From contig JBBHKE010003363.1 of the NCBI GenBank assembly GCA_037447655.1, positions 1 to 64,000 of the forward strand: DNA of 64,000 nt, written 5' to 3'. The stretch is from Zygnema cylindricum (lineage: Eukaryota; Streptophyta; Zygnematophyceae; Zygnematales; Zygnemataceae). The notes under the pieces were generated by a model. It saw only the letters and a list, made by a program, of their open reading frames with translations, was not told the DNA's origin and searched no databases. The translations under genes and the position numbers were made by a program. Positions 19,619 through 31,527 of this stretch are shown here, one piece after another; the stretch's first letter is position 1, and each line of letters begins with the position of its first letter.

Positions 19619-20240
19619 TCATGTGTGGCCATCTTCACATCGCACTGAGGGTGAAGGTGGAGGGAATGGAGTAGGAGATGGAGGGGGGGTTAGGGGATGA
19701 GTTTGACAAGAGGAAGAGGATGGAGCACGGAAATGAGCAAGGAGAGGGAGAGGGAAAAGGAAAGAGAGAGAGAGGGAGAGAGAGAAGGAGAGAGAGAGAC
19801 GGAGAGGAAGAAAGAGAGAGAGAGGGAGAGGGAGAAAGGGAGAGAGAATGACGGAGAGGAAAAAGGAGAGAGAGAGAGGGAGAGGGAGAAGGATAGAGAG
19901 AGAGAGGCAAAGGGAGAAAGAGAGGGATAGTAAAAGGGGAAAACAAGGGGAGTAGAAAGCAGAGAGTGAGGGAAATGTATAAGAATACGATAAGGGAAAA
20001 ATGGAGAAACAGGCAAAGCGCACGAACAGGGTTAATAGAAAGGAGAGGAAAAGGAAGAGGTATAGGGAGAGTGAGAGAGAGAGAGAGGAAGAAGCGAAGG
20101 GACATGGAGAGTAATAAGCAAGGGTAGGAGACTTGTGAGGATGAGGGAGATGTTTAGGGAGAGGGACAAGATGTGGGACAAAGAGCGGAACTAGCACGAA
20201 GGGGAGTGAGGGGAGGGAAAGGGGGTTGAGGGTCTCTACC
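19619..20240 (+). repeat. Second polypurine tract, about 0.6 kb
   Basis: The plus strand is mostly A and G from about 19650 to 20225, with gagagagaggga arrays. The right part (gaggatgagggagatg, gagggacaagatg, and a following gagggtctctaccg) matches the reverse complement of 51180-51300, so this is another dispersed purine-rich repeat. The long minus-strand frames over it are low-complexity shadows. Confidence 0.75.
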
Positions 20241-20889
20241 GCCTACAGTAGCAAAGACAATCTCATTCTGAATTCACCAATGAATGGAATGGAAATGAAT
20301 GTGTAAGGATTGCAATGTGGGATTTTGGTTTATGTTTAGTGTGGGTAAGTTTTGTCGCGTGTCACATCACGCATTATATTTCGTTTCATTAGTAATTTTC
20401 AGTTTCGTTTGATTAAGTGTGAACGCTTTGGTCTATTTCGTTTGAGTACGGGAATTCTAGTAATTTCGGTCATTGCGTAGTACACATAGCGATTTCGTTT
20501 CGTGTAGATTACGTCGTACTTTGAGTACCCTACTTCTAGATGTTTCGTTTCCAATAGTTTCAATTTGCGTCATACTCTATTTTGCATCCAAGTACATGCG
20601 ACGCTTCTAGAATTAAATTTCTAGATGTAATTTGGCGACTAAGTTGAAATGCCAGCCAGTGAGGGAATGAGAAACAACTAAGGAACAACTAAGGAAAAAT
20701 TAAGGGAAATTGATGTGGAACTAATGTATGAGAATTAATGTGAATTTCCTCTTCTTAACTTTGTAATGTCTCTATCTATATTCATGAGAATTTAATGTAT
20801 GTGAGCTGGTTGATTAAAGTAAAATTCGCTTCCGCATTGTGTAATTTGTCAATTTTCTGCGCATTCTGATTGTGTTATCGATCCTTTCA
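20241..20889 (+). repeat. 5' LTR of element C (left end uncertain)
   Basis: It ends ttatcgatcctttca two bases before the PBS, matching the LTR end of A (tatcgatcctaaca), and has gcttccgcattgtg as A has. The 5' terminus could not be fixed; it lies between the purine tract and about 20500. Confidence 0.6.
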
Positions 20890-20891
20890 TT

Positions 20892-20903
20892 TGGTATCGG
20901 AGC
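20892..20903 (+). promoter_or_regulatory. Primer binding site of element C
   Basis: TGGTATCGGAGC, identical to element A and similar to the complement of initiator tRNA-Met, lies two bases after the LTR. Confidence 0.85.
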
Positions 20904-20937
20904 AGGTAGCTCCACATTGAGGATCTAGTGAGTTAGT

Positions 20938-22558
20938 ATGGGAGGGAAGAAAAAGAAGAACACACCCTCTCCATCCACACCGAGGATGCCTATAGGGACC
21001 TCGGGAACTCCGCCGACTCCCGAGCCATCTCTTCCGGGTTCGAGCGAACGAGAATTCAGTTTTGGTGAAGGAATTGCGCCAAAGTCCGAGGAGTCATTGC
21101 CAGCTAAACCCTTCGGATTGGATCAACCTAAATAGAAGGAAAGTTATGACATTCGGTTAGATAGAGACACTTATAAGGAGTGGTAGAAATATATGAAAGA
21201 AAAGGATAAAATGGTGAAAAATGAAAATGTTTCAGTGAAAGAGGAATCCGAGGGCATCTCTAGCTCTTGTTCTAGTAGCAGCATAGATAATTCGGATGAT
21301 GTTAAATATATAAGAAAAAGAAAAAGAAAAAGATAGAAGAGGATTTTGATTTTGATAGTGAGTTGGAAGGAGAAGAAGATTTTCGAATGGGAGGCAAGCC
21401 GGTTATCTTTGACGGATCGAACTACGCTATTTGAAAGAAGAACATGAGAGCGAGTCTCATCTTGAAGAATTTATGGAAGATCGTCAAAGGCAAGGAGAAA
21501 ATGCCAAAAGATCCCAAGGCGCAAAATTTGTGGAGATTGAAAGATATGGCGGCCATGAATGGGTTGATTCAAAGTTGTACCGGATCGGTCCATCATTATT
21601 TTATTAATCATGATACTGCACATAAATGTTGGCGAGCGTTATAAAATCATTTTGAGAAGGAGTCAAAGATAAGGCAAATTATGTGTTCAAGGATTTCATT
21701 TAATTTAAGTTTAAGCATAATGAGTCAATAGATGATGGAGTCAAAAGATTTTATATTTTGTTGGAGCAATTGAGTTGTCTTGGTAAAATTCTACCCGAAA
21801 ATGAAAAATAACAAGTGTTCTTAGAGGGATTGCCTGAAAGATATTCTACGTCTAGTGAAATAATTCAATCTAAACAGAAGGCTAAACTTGAGTATGCGGT
21901 AAATTATTTGAAGTCTATTGAGAAGTCTAAAGAGAGTGTAGGTAGAGGTTTTGAAAGTAGTGGAATCCATAATGTAAATACCTCGGATTCCCCGGATCTA
22001 AATTTGTTCCGAGGAAGAGGGGGTATTAGAGGAAATTTTAGAGGAAGAGGTAGAGGAAGAAGTCAAAATGTTAGATTTAGTAGAAGTCAATTTGATAAAT
22101 CAAACACCTCTAACGTGACTTGTTTCAAATGTGATAAGATTGGGCATTTTGCAGCCGAGTGCCCGGATAAGGAGAAGAGATGCAATATTTGCCATAAGTG
22201 GGGACATGCGAGCTCTCATTGTTTCCAACGAGAAGGCGGAAATTCTTCCTTTTATGACGATCAAAGAAATGGACGAGGACTTGGCCAAGGACGCGGACGC
22301 GATTGTGGCCAATTAAGAAGATTCGGTTATCAAGGAAACTATACGGAGTTTGAAAAAGACATTGAGGAGCGATATTACAATTTGACTATTTTTTTGGACG
22401 AGAAAACCGGAGCAATTTTGAATTCGACTTCTAGCAATCATTGTGTAAGAGATTGGATTATTGATACCGGCGCAACTCATCATGTGTGTACGGATTTAAG
22501 ATTATTTTCGGATACAAGGAAGCTTACGGTTCCCAAGAATGTCACGGTTGCGAGTTGA
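20938..22558 (+). pseudogene. Element C Gag and protease, broken
   Basis: The start ATG at 20938 (MGGKKKKNTPSPSTP) matches the gag start of A. Stops and shifts occur at 21133, around 21320-21440 and near 21644-21815. A long frame from 21815 has Gag C-terminal sequence, two zinc knuckles (CFKCDKIGHFAAEC and CNICHKWGHASSHC) and protease WIIDTGATHHVC with its catalytic Asp. A TGA at 22556-22558 interrupts the frame where element A has Gly (ASGQVI). Confidence 0.85.
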
Positions 22559-22561
22559 CAT

Positions 22562-23967
22562 GTGATTCCGGTGGACACGGTTGGAACGGTGCGAATTGAT
22601 TTACCGGTGAGAGACAAATTTGGAAATGTTAGAGTGCATAAAGCTAAGTTGAATGATGCTTTGTTTATTCCTAATGGAGTGGTGAATTTGGTTAGTGTTC
22701 CTCAAATTCAAAAGGCCAAAGGAAGAGTCATTTCTTTGAAGGATTTTAAAATCATGATTAAAAGTAAGGAAGGAATTCAAATTGGGGAAGGATTTGTGTG
22801 TGATAATTTGATTAGTAAGTTGATTTGGAAACGGCCGGTTAAAGAGGAACCTTCTATGCTTTCCGTGGAGATCGAGAAAGGCAACCTTAGCCTTTGGCAT
22901 CATCTTTTATGCCACACTTCGGAGGGAAACATTCAAAGGATGATAAAGCATTCTTCGGTGAGAGGTTTGGAATTGGCGACTGGAGAAAAGGTGAATGGAT
23001 GTAATGGTTGTACCAAGGGGAAGCAAATGGGGAAACCGCATCGTATCAAAAATGTACAATTTCGGGCGAGTCAACCGTTGGAACTTGTTCATATGGATCT
23101 ATGTGGACCTATTAAGCCGAGGAGTCTTGGGAGAAATAGATATATTTTTGTGATTGTTGATGATTTTTCTCAAAAGAGTTGGGTGTATCTTTTAAAAAGG
23201 AAGTCGGAGGCTTTGGATTATTTTAAGAAGTTTGTTATCATGGCTGAAAGGGAAAGGGACAGGAAATTGAAAGCCATGAGGTCGGATAATGGTGGAGAAT
23301 TTATCGCATTTAATGAGTTTTGTGAGGAGCGAGGAATCAAGCAACAATTTACCGCTGCTTATTCACCCGAATCTAATAGAGTTGCCAAAAGAAAAATAAG
23401 AGGTTGCAGGAAATGGGGCGTGCGTTGCTTCATAGCACAAAGTACAATGCTTCACTTTGGGGAGAAGCCATAGTAACTGCAAACTATGAGTGTAATCGAA
23501 GATTGACTTCGATTTCTGGCGAAAAGACGCCTCAAGAACTTTGGAGTGGACGGGTTCCGACCGTACGACATTTAAGAATTTGGGGTTGCCAAGCGACCGT
23601 ATATATTGACCAAAACAAACGGACCGGCAAGTTTAGTCCACGAATTTGGAGTGGAATTTTTGTTGAATAAAGTGCGAATTGGAATAAGTACCAAATCTTC
23701 AATCCTGTGACGCAAAACGTAGTGGAGTCACGGAATGTTGACTTCCACGAGAATTTAAAGGCGGTCATGGAATATTCGAACGGGAAAGAGCAAGTTTGGA
23801 TTTTGAAGATGAAAACAGTTTGGAGGAGTTCGAAATGGCAGATTCCTCGGATAAGGAAGACGATCATTATTAGACTCCAAAACGGAAACCAAAATTTGGT
23901 AAAGTTTGAAATTCTCATAATTTTGATTTCGAATCCAATTTGAGTGATGATAAGTCTGAGAGTTCAA
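22562..23967 (+). pseudogene. Element C integrase and linker, broken
   Basis: The frame 22562-23473 carries the end of protease, LSLWHHLLCHTSEGN, VHMDLCGP and RSDNGGEF. In the third acidic position the sequence reads SNRVAKRK where active relatives have NG(I/V)AERK, so the catalytic Glu appears replaced by Lys. A frame shift near 23390-23404 moves the rest (ALLHSTKYNASLWGEA, CNRRLTSISG) to another phase ending at 23670. The linker to 23967 is degraded. Confidence 0.8.
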
Positions 23968-24000
23968 AATTATCTTTGAAAAGTCAAATTAGTGAAAAGA

Positions 24001-24522
24001 TGAAAGATAACAAACCAAACGATGTATACACAACAAAGAAAGTGTTCCTCCAAAGTTCAATATATTAAATACAACCAAAGTACAAATCTCCTTTAGCTAT
24101 TGATCTTTCTATGCTTCCATAATAATTTACGCCTCCAAAAAGATAACTCTACCACGAAGTCTCAACAAATATATATGTACACGACTACTAAACGCGTGGC
24201 GAAGTATACGACGAACAAAAGGTAGTTGTCCTAAGTTAGTTGACCAACAATGAAAGTCAACTACCAACCGACTTGAACTACACGGTATGACTATAACTTA
24301 AGTGAACCACACGGTACGACTAGAACTTAAGTGAACCGAAGTGACCTAACAATTTCCACGTCACTTTTATAATACGGCTAGAACTCACGCGAAATGAAAT
24401 GAACATGCAACTTCTACTTCACTTCAAATATCTTGTGACGAAACTACTTCTTGTTGGTTGTCGTTACTTTAGCTATGAAAATGTTTCGTCGTTAAGTGAG
24501 TGCTCAGTACTTAATCCTTACA
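24001..24522 (-). repeat. 3' LTR of element D
   Basis: On the plus strand it starts TGAAAGATAACAAACC and ends TTAATCCTTACA, followed by the complement of the PPT (ttccccctattactgag). It matches 30302-30552 closely over the first 250 bases and the LTRs of F more loosely. Confidence 0.88.
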
Positions 24523-24539
24523 TTCCCCCTATTACTGAG

Positions 24540-25256
24540 ACACTCAAAGCCCCCTCTTACTCCATGCCCACTAACTTCTTTCCCATTTCATATACTTCCT
24601 TTAATGCTGCTTTGGTTAACATATCAGTAGCTTGCTCTTCTGTAGGTACAAACACAAATTCAACTTCTTTTTCCGAAACAAAATCTCGAACAAAATGCCA
24701 CCTAATTTTAATGTGATTTGTGCGCTTATATAAAATAGGATTTTTACTAAGGGCAATGGAAGACATGCTATCACTTAATATTTGCATGCATTCCTTTTTC
24801 ACTCCAACCTGCGATAGAAATTCCTTAATGCACACGACATTCTTCCCAGCATGACATACGGCCATATACTCCGCCTCCGTAGATGAGAGTGCCACACTGG
24901 GTTGCTATCATGAATTCCACGAAATAGCTCCTCCTGGAGTAAAAACATATATCTTGACGTAGATCTTCCTATATCACGGTCCCCTCCGTAGTCGGCATCA
25001 CAATAGCCATAACAACTCAAAGTCTCATTCTTTCTATAAACAATTCCAAAACTAACGGTTCCAGCCAAATATCTAAAGATTTTTTTCATTGCCTCTCAAT
25101 GAAATTTTTTAGGGTTCCTACATTACCGACTAACCACACTCACTGCGGCACTAATGTCTAGTCTTGTTCCGACACTCTAATACATCAAGCTTCTAACCGC
25201 CTCCCTATACGAAGCTTCAACCTCGGGACTTTTAACAAAGTTAGGATGCTTGTCAC
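24540..25256 (-). pseudogene. Element D RNase H
   Basis: Frames 24895-24557 and 25089-24799 together give YRKNETLSCYGYCDADYGGD, then MALSSTEAEYMAVCHAGKN, then YKRTNHIKIRWHFVRD and EEQATDMLTKAA. This is a full copia RNase H region with one shift near 24900-24960. Confidence 0.85.
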
Positions 25257-26209
25257 TGTTGTTCTACAACCACCGTTGCAAGAGGAGAACTAGCGGTAGT
25301 AGTGGAAGTAGACATGATAAACAGCAGAAACAATCAAACTACCTACTCAAGAGCCAACTTTGAACTGACACAAAATATGACTTAGATAGCCAATATTTCT
25401 TAAATTTGCCAAAGTGATACACAATATAGTAAACTGACAATTCACAAAATTGCAGCCTAAATGACCTAGTAAACCATAAGATATGATGTTTGGAAGTCTC
25501 CCAAAAACTGACCTAAGAAAATCATATTCCCAAAACTGGATGCTACAAAATTGGCTAAGTCCTAAGTTATATACTCACAGTGTGTATCTATTGATCTACA
25601 CTAATTTGGGTAACCGTTTCTATGGTTATTTTTCTGACTCACGACAAAGCATCCTACCTGTACGTCACTGTACCTCAAAACCCTAATTATTATTACCTAA
25701 AAACCTGATTAATGGAACACTATTTTTTATTGCACTGAACTACAAAACAATGTTATTCAGATATTTCCAGATATTTAACCGTACACAAAACGTTCCAAAT
25801 ACTTAGTCAGCGATAGTCGCTAAAGTCTAGCCGAATGTGGTCGTGTAGTACAAAGCACCTGAGTGCTTCTTCACTTATGGTCCCACGCGACCCGCTTGCC
25901 CCTCGTGAATCACGCGTGGTCCGGGTGATAAGCTGGGAACCGTTCATCAACGATCGCAATCGGTATTCATATATTTCTTGAATACAGGTTGGGATCGATT
26001 CAATCATGTGTTCCATCGTTAACTACTCGACGCGTGGTCGGTCACGCTTTTAAAACTTTGATATTTTTTTTGCTAACCGGTCCTCGTAGTGCGGATACAC
26101 TCATACTTTTCGCTATTGTAACACTAATTGGGTAGTATTATAGTGACTCCGGTGAAATATTCTAAATTATTTTTACTATTTACGTAAGATATATAAATTA
26201 TAAATAATC
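25257..26209. mobile_element. 953-base insert inside element D RT, probably an LTR-like element
   Basis: Element F has the uninterrupted sequence tgtcacgaggatc here; D has tgtcac, then 953 bases, then gaggatc. The insert starts TGTTGTTCTACAACC. Part of it (cagcctaaatgacc, aagatatgatg, tcccaaaaactgac) resembles LTR E1/E2 (cagccaaatctacc, aagatataagctcc, ttcacaaaaacagc), so it may be a diverged solo LTR. No clear target-site duplication was found. Confidence 0.6.
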
Positions 26210-27060
26210 GAGGATCATGAGAAGTTCCAAGTGGCTTACAATCGAAAAACCCAAATTTTTCTAATACCTCTTTTGCATATTTTTCTTGGCTTAACTTAAT
26301 ATCCCCGTTCCTCCTCCTCTGAATCTGAATTCCCACAATGTATTGTGCATCCCCCAAGTCTGTAATTCGAAAATATTTTTTAAATTTAATTTTTAATTCC
26401 CCAAGTAACTCCTAGTTGTGAGAGATGGAAATAAAGTCATCTACGTATACACTAAAGATTATCATGTTCCAACCTTCTCCCCAAATATACACTCCACAAT
26501 CTGCTGTGCCTTTTAAATACCAAAATTAGTAAAACTTTGTGAAGCTTATGGTTCCGTGTTCTTGGTGCCTGCTTTAAACCATACAAAGCCTAGCACAACC
26601 TCCATACCTTACCATTCTTTGCAGGAAATCCTTCTATAATTTTCATATATATATTCCTCATCTAATTCACCATTTAAGAAGGCCGTCTCTACATCCATCT
26701 GTTGGATGTGCATTCTTTCCGCCGCCGAAATTGCAATAATTGCACGTAATGAATCGAACTTAACTACAGGGGCAAAAGACTATGAGTAATCAATCCCTTG
26801 TTTGTGCTGAAAGCCCTTATATAATAACCGTGCCCTTTACTTAAGGACTTCTCCCGAAGCTCTCGTCTTTTTCTTAAAAACCCATTTTGAGTCATTCGCC
26901 TTCTTACTAACCGGTAAATCTACTTCTTCAAAACACCCATTTTATTTTACATAATTAACATCTTTGATAAACGGTGGTTTTCACTTCTCCTCCCATTTGT
27001 TCGAGTCTTGAGCCTCTTGATAAGATTGAGGATCAGCCGGACGATTTTCAGTAATTTCCT
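26210..27060 (-). pseudogene. Element D reverse transcriptase, broken
   Basis: Minus-strand translation gives GDAQYIVGIQIQRR and KLSQEKYAKEVL (26357-26220), catalytic SVYVDDFISI near 26430-26460, and upstream pieces of the RT fingers with several stops and shifts. At the junction with integrase the codon after FLL is TGA (27064-27062). Confidence 0.75.
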
Positions 27061-27090
27061 TTCATAAGAGGAAAGATTCCTCCCTTCCTT

Positions 27091-28390
27091 TTATAATTTC
27101 GGAAATTTCCCACGGGTAGCTGGTTTGGTTTTTATATGACTGTCCCAGAGAGAATCGTTCCACTGCCTTCCCTTTAGTTGATCTCTTACTTCTTGTACGT
27201 CTTCTGCGAATTCCTTATCCAAATCACTATTCTTAATCTTGTCATCATCCTCCTTTTCTAGGGGAGTCTCTTCTGATGTCACGTTGTCAGTGCGAGTAGG
27301 TGAATCTCTGATGACCTTGTCTCCTTGTGATTCATTGTTGCTCAGCTTAGATGTCGAAAATTTCTCTAAAGGTTTCTCTACCAATCGCACCTTTTTCCTC
27401 GTCCCTACCTCTATTAAAACGTCTTCCTCTTCCTCCTCCTCTCCAGTAAACTTCTTATAATGACTATACTCCTCATAATCTTCAACCCGTTTGGACTCAT
27501 TAGCTCCTTTCACCATCCATTCCAAGTTCTCATTAAACCCCACATTTCTAGCCTCTTTAACTTTTCTATTAACTAAGTTATAAATCCCATAGTGTATTGA
27601 GTTCTCACTATATCCCACAAAATATCCTTCCTATGACCGTGCAGCAAAATTTCACTCCCGATTTCTTTCCTCTATGTATCCCATAGCCTCACATCCCCAA
27701 ATCCTTAAGTGTTTTACCGTAGGTATTTGTCCACTCCAAAGGTCCTCCGGTGTTTTGTTTCCCAAAACGGAGTTTATTCTCCTGTTAGTAACATGATTAG
27801 CTGCCCTGATTGCTTTCCCCAAAGACGATGTGTGAGTTTTGTCGTGTGGAGTATGGCTTGCACCATCTCTTGCAATGTCCGGTTCTTCCTCTCTGCTATT
27901 CCATTCGATTGTGTGGAATAAGGAGCCGTAAATTGCTACTTAATCCCTGTCTCTTTACAATGTTCAGCGAAAGCAATAAATTCACCTCCACGGTCCGAGC
28001 GTACCACCTTTACCTACCTCCCACTTTCCCTTTCAGCCATAACGACAAACTCTTTAAATTTTTTTAGAGCGTCTGACTTAGCTTTTAAAAGATATACCCA
28101 GGTCTTCGTGCTAAAATCATCAACTATCACCATGATGTATTTTTTTTTCCAATCGTTTCTAGATGTGTGTCCCCATAAAGATCTACATGGACTAGATCTA
28201 GAGGGGCATTCGCTTTGAATTAAAGATCTTTCACCGGATGAGGCTTCCTTTTATGCTTCCCTTTTGTGCATCCAACACATCCAATGACCTTCTCTCTTGT
28301 CGCCACGTCTAGTCCTCAAACCGCACCATGAAGAATCATCTCCTTAATGTTACTCTCTGAAGTGTGACACAAACGATGGCCACATCTAGC
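27091..28390 (-). pseudogene. Element D integrase and IN-RT linker, broken
   Basis: 27618-27091 encodes the acidic linker after integrase (GYSENSIHYGIYNLVNRKV, then a Glu/Asp-rich region). Further up, broken integrase sequence is readable to about 28320, including a region where the plus strand shows the complement of the DNGGE and AERKN motifs. Confidence 0.7.
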
Positions 28391-28455
28391 CCTCAAACTG
28401 CCCCATGACGAATCATCTCCTTAATGTTACTCTCTGAAGTGTGACACATACGATG
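28302..28455. repeat. Tandem duplication, 77-bp unit, in element D
   Basis: Copies 28302-28378 and 28379-28455 share the run atctccttaatgttactctc and differ at a few bases. Element F has this region once (near 57120-57200), so the duplication arose in D or its recent ancestor. Confidence 0.85.
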
Positions 28456-28880
28456 GTGCCACAACGTGAGGTCCTCCTTGTTGACCTCTGCCGAATGGAG
28501 ATGACTTTCTTCATCCGCCGTCCTATTTTCTGGTTTTCTCCAAATCAACCTACTTTGCATATTTTCAGTCACAATGCCTTCTGCAAATGGGCTTGTTTTA
28601 CTTCTCAAAATGATTCTACCTCTTTCCAAGCATGTGGCTAGTCCTCCTTTCTTCTAAAGTTGTGGAACACTTAAGAGATTAATGCACCCTCTGGATTATA
28701 AATCACATTGTTAAAGCTTACTCTATTGACTCTAGTTTTTCCTTCCGTATCTTGTCTCGGTAGATCCAACCGTAGTGTTCCCACTATATCGATGATCATC
28801 ATCGAACCATTAGCCACTATGATGGATTTTGGTATAGTGAGTTTTCTAATGTCACTGAATAATCCTGGATCTGAACACAT
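28393..28880 (-). pseudogene. Element D GAG-pre-integrase region and protease end
   Basis: 28629-28393 encodes LTLWHHRMCHTSESNIKEMI; 28880-28671 encodes MCSDPGLFSDIRKLTIPKSI. The protease active site WIIDSGATHH lies just upstream (about 28885-28915) with its Asp intact. Confidence 0.8.
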
Positions 28881-28900
28881 ATGATGTGTAGCACCTGAAT

Positions 28901-29820
28901 CTATGATCCAATTGTTAAATTTTCCCTTACTCTCCTTGCCTCGTGTGTGAAAAAGGATATCCTCCTTCTTTTCCTATGATTCCTCGATAAGTGAAAGGAA
29001 AACTCTTGATTCCTCGATAAGTGAAACGAAAAATTCTTGATCTTGTCCCATTGGCCCATCCTCAACAAAGTTCCCTCTACCTGATGAGCTTCCTCCATTT
29101 CCTTCGCCTCTAAACTGTCCCCCTCCGTGACTGTTTTCCTTGTTTTGATAACAACCGCAACTAGTGTGTCCCCATTTATGACAAATGTCACACTGCTTGC
29201 TCTTGTCTGGGCATTCAAATGAGCCATGCCCAATCTCGTTACAATTGTAACATGTCATCTGAGAGGTACCACGTTGATATGAGCCTCTCCCTAAGCCATG
29301 TGACCTGCCTCCTCGTCCACGAGGTCCACCTCCTCTCCCCCTAGATCCCCTAAAGTTTTAAGCTCCTCTGTCATCCTCTTTTTGATAACTCGGATAAGAT
29401 GATCCTTTAGTTTCTTTTTTTGATGTTGCCTTCTCCTTCTTTGTATTCTTTAAGTGGTTGATAGCGTATGCCATTGTCAATTTCTCTCGCCCCTTGATGA
29501 CCTCCATTGTTATCGCAAACTTGCTTGGGAGACTTCTCATGAAAACAAACAACATCTCTTTTTCTGTAGGGAAGTTATTGAGTGAGTTAAGTTGTTCTAT
29601 GATAACATTAAACCTTTTGACTCCATCATCAATGGGCTCATTCTCCTTCATTCTAAACCCAATATACTCCTCAAAGAGATAATTTTCATTTGCCACAAAT
29701 CCTTTTTCAAACACATTTTGCAAAGCGGTCCAACAATCATAAGCCGCATCATGAGTTAAAAGATGTTCATGCATAGAACTAGCACAACTTTGTATTAGTG
29801 CGGTGGAGGCCGCCATATCT
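28901..29820 (-). pseudogene. Element D Gag C-terminal half with zinc knuckles
   Basis: Zinc knuckles CYNCNEIGHGSFEC and CDICHKWGHTSCGC lie at 29258-29150. The Gag core MAASTALIQSCASSMHEHLL with KRFNVIIEQL follows at 29816-29358. A 30-bp unit (gattcctcgataagtgaaa...) is tandemly duplicated at 28978-29037. Confidence 0.85.
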
Positions 29821-29936
29821 TTCTTGTCCCACTTCTTTGCTCCGGCTGGATCCTCGAAAGGATCCGGTCGTGTTTCTTCCCCGATAACGATGTCCCAAAG
29901 TTTTCTCGGTGTGAATGCTCCTCGAATGTAACTCTT

Positions 29937-30263
29937 CTAAATTGCATAGTTGAAACCCGTGAGGACAATGGTCTTATTAAACACTTTAAGATCATCATCG
30001 TCGCTCTCCTCCTCTTCCTCATAAAGTTTAGATTTCCTTTTTTTTTCTTTTATTTTCTTTGAATTTTGTGAATCTCCACTTACACCTCCATCTCCATTAT
30101 TTCCTTGTGTTTTGAGAAACTCCTGAAAGCGTTCAAACATTCCCTCGTCCATCTTCACATTTTTCTCCCCCCATTCGTCATACTCGTCATATTGTGTCCC
30201 TGTAACTCCTCCTCCACTAACTCCTCCACTACGTTCCACTAGGGATTTCCCTTTCTCCGCCAT
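29937..30263 (-). pseudogene. Element D Gag N-terminus
   Basis: The ATG at 30263 starts MAEKGKSLVERSGG, and the same start occurs in element F. A Lys-rich and acidic stretch (KKIKEKKRKSKLYEEEEESD) precedes the Gag motif IVLTGFNYAI, after which a stop at 29937 breaks the frame. Confidence 0.8.
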
Positions 30264-30301
30264 ACCGGCAAGCGTTGCTGGTAACCCGCTCTGGCACCAA
30301 T

Positions 30302-30552
30302 TGAAAGATAACAAACCAAACGATGTACACACAACAAAGAAGTGTTCCTCCAAAGTTCAATATATTAAATACAACCAAATTACAAATCTCCTTTAGCTAT
30401 TGATCTTTCTATGCTTCCGTTTTTATTTACGCCTCCAAAAAGATAACTATACCATGAAGTCTCAACAAATATATATGTACACGAATACAAAACACGTGGC
30501 AAAGTATACGTCAGAAAAAAGGTAGTCGTCCTAAGTTAGTTGACCAAGAATG
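30302..30552 (-). repeat. 5' LTR of element D, truncated
   Basis: It matches 24001-24250 closely (TGAAAGATAACAAACC start) and stops near 30552 where LTR E1 starts. The preceding bases on the minus strand, attggtgccagagcgggtt, are the presumed PBS. Confidence 0.85.
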
Positions 30553-31527
30553 TGTTTTCCATAGCCTATTTCAGCCATGGATTACTCACGGAAACACCCA
30601 CAGACTACCTCAAAAACAGCTGTTTTTAAGACAGCAGAGATCTCTCCACAATAAACATAATCACCTCAAACTGCAACAATATGCATTGTACCATATACAA
30701 TGTAAAATCACAAAGTTACAGCCAAATCTACCAAGGCATCTACAAGATATAAGCTCCAAAGTTTCACAAAAACAGCTGTCAGCTTCAAAATCTAACCACT
30801 TAGACTGCTCATAGAATCTTACACAGATACTGGAGTACAATGAAACTTCACACACATATATATTCTATATCATAGAATAGATCCACCAAGTTTCACATGA
30901 AAGAACCAAATAGAGTTATCACACCAACAGGTCAAAGATGCAAAAAACAGTTTGCCATTGCTTTGATAAACTTGACTGCGATACATAAAATAATCTAAGT
31001 CCTGCAAGTTATACACAGAGAGTTCACTACTGAATGTACGGAGGCATACCAGCCGTACTTTTTCTACTCTAATAAACTTATTAGTCAAAAGGACAAACCT
31101 ATGTTTTACAAAATATTTACACCGCACTCTTCGTATGTCAAAAACCAAGCTACCACTAAGCAACTACTAAGCTACCACTACCGTACAATCATCATTACTC
31201 GAAATCTATCCTATTCGTATTATCCCCAGCTGCGCCAGCTGCGCTGGTTGGGCTGTCCGTACGGATCATAAAAAAAGCCGCAGCTTCGTTGACTTAACTA
31301 CGACGCAGCTCCGCCGTACCGGCGACGCCTATTTCAATATTTTGTTTTGACATATCGGATCGCTTCCCGATCCGCCATCCATTTGTTAGTGCCTGTTCAC
31401 GCCACTTTAATTATATTCGTACGTTCGCTCCCGCATTCCGTGGATCTATTTGAGCCTCCATATTAAATCCACTTAGCAATTACGCACAGTTAGTCTCGTA
31501 CGCACGAAACTAACTTTTCAAACAACA
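30553..31527 (-). repeat. LTR E1 (about 975 bp)
   Basis: It begins TGTTTTCCATAGCC and ends CAAACAACA, and matches 60837-61789 over the full length (shared gcctatttcagccatggatt and many further blocks). The second copy has perfect TGTTGT/ACAACA termini. On the minus strand the LTR start is preceded by the purine run aaattttcaggggag (31528-31542), so E1 is read as the 3' LTR of a minus-strand element whose inside lies to the right. Confidence 0.75.

Larger units (their letters stand above)
20241..24000 (+). mobile_element. Element C: Ty1/copia, 5' part only
   Basis: A plus-strand relative of A with 5' LTR, PBS, Gag, protease, integrase and part of the linker. It ends at 24000 where the 3' LTR of element D begins, so D probably inserted into or recombined with it. 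Several stops and shifts break the frame. Confidence 0.8.
24001..30552 (-). mobile_element. Element D: Ty1/copia, degraded, with an internal insertion
   Basis: Minus-strand element with 3' LTR 24001-24522, all copia domains in order to Gag (ATG 30263), PBS region 30288-30301, and a 5' LTR starting at 30302 that breaks off near 30552, where LTR E1 begins. RT is interrupted by a 953-base insert (25257-26209). Many stops and shifts are present. Element F is its closest relative in the window. Confidence 0.85.

Noticed and set aside
19619-20197. 192-codon minus-strand frame and overlapping ones
   Set aside because: Same artefact over the second purine tract.
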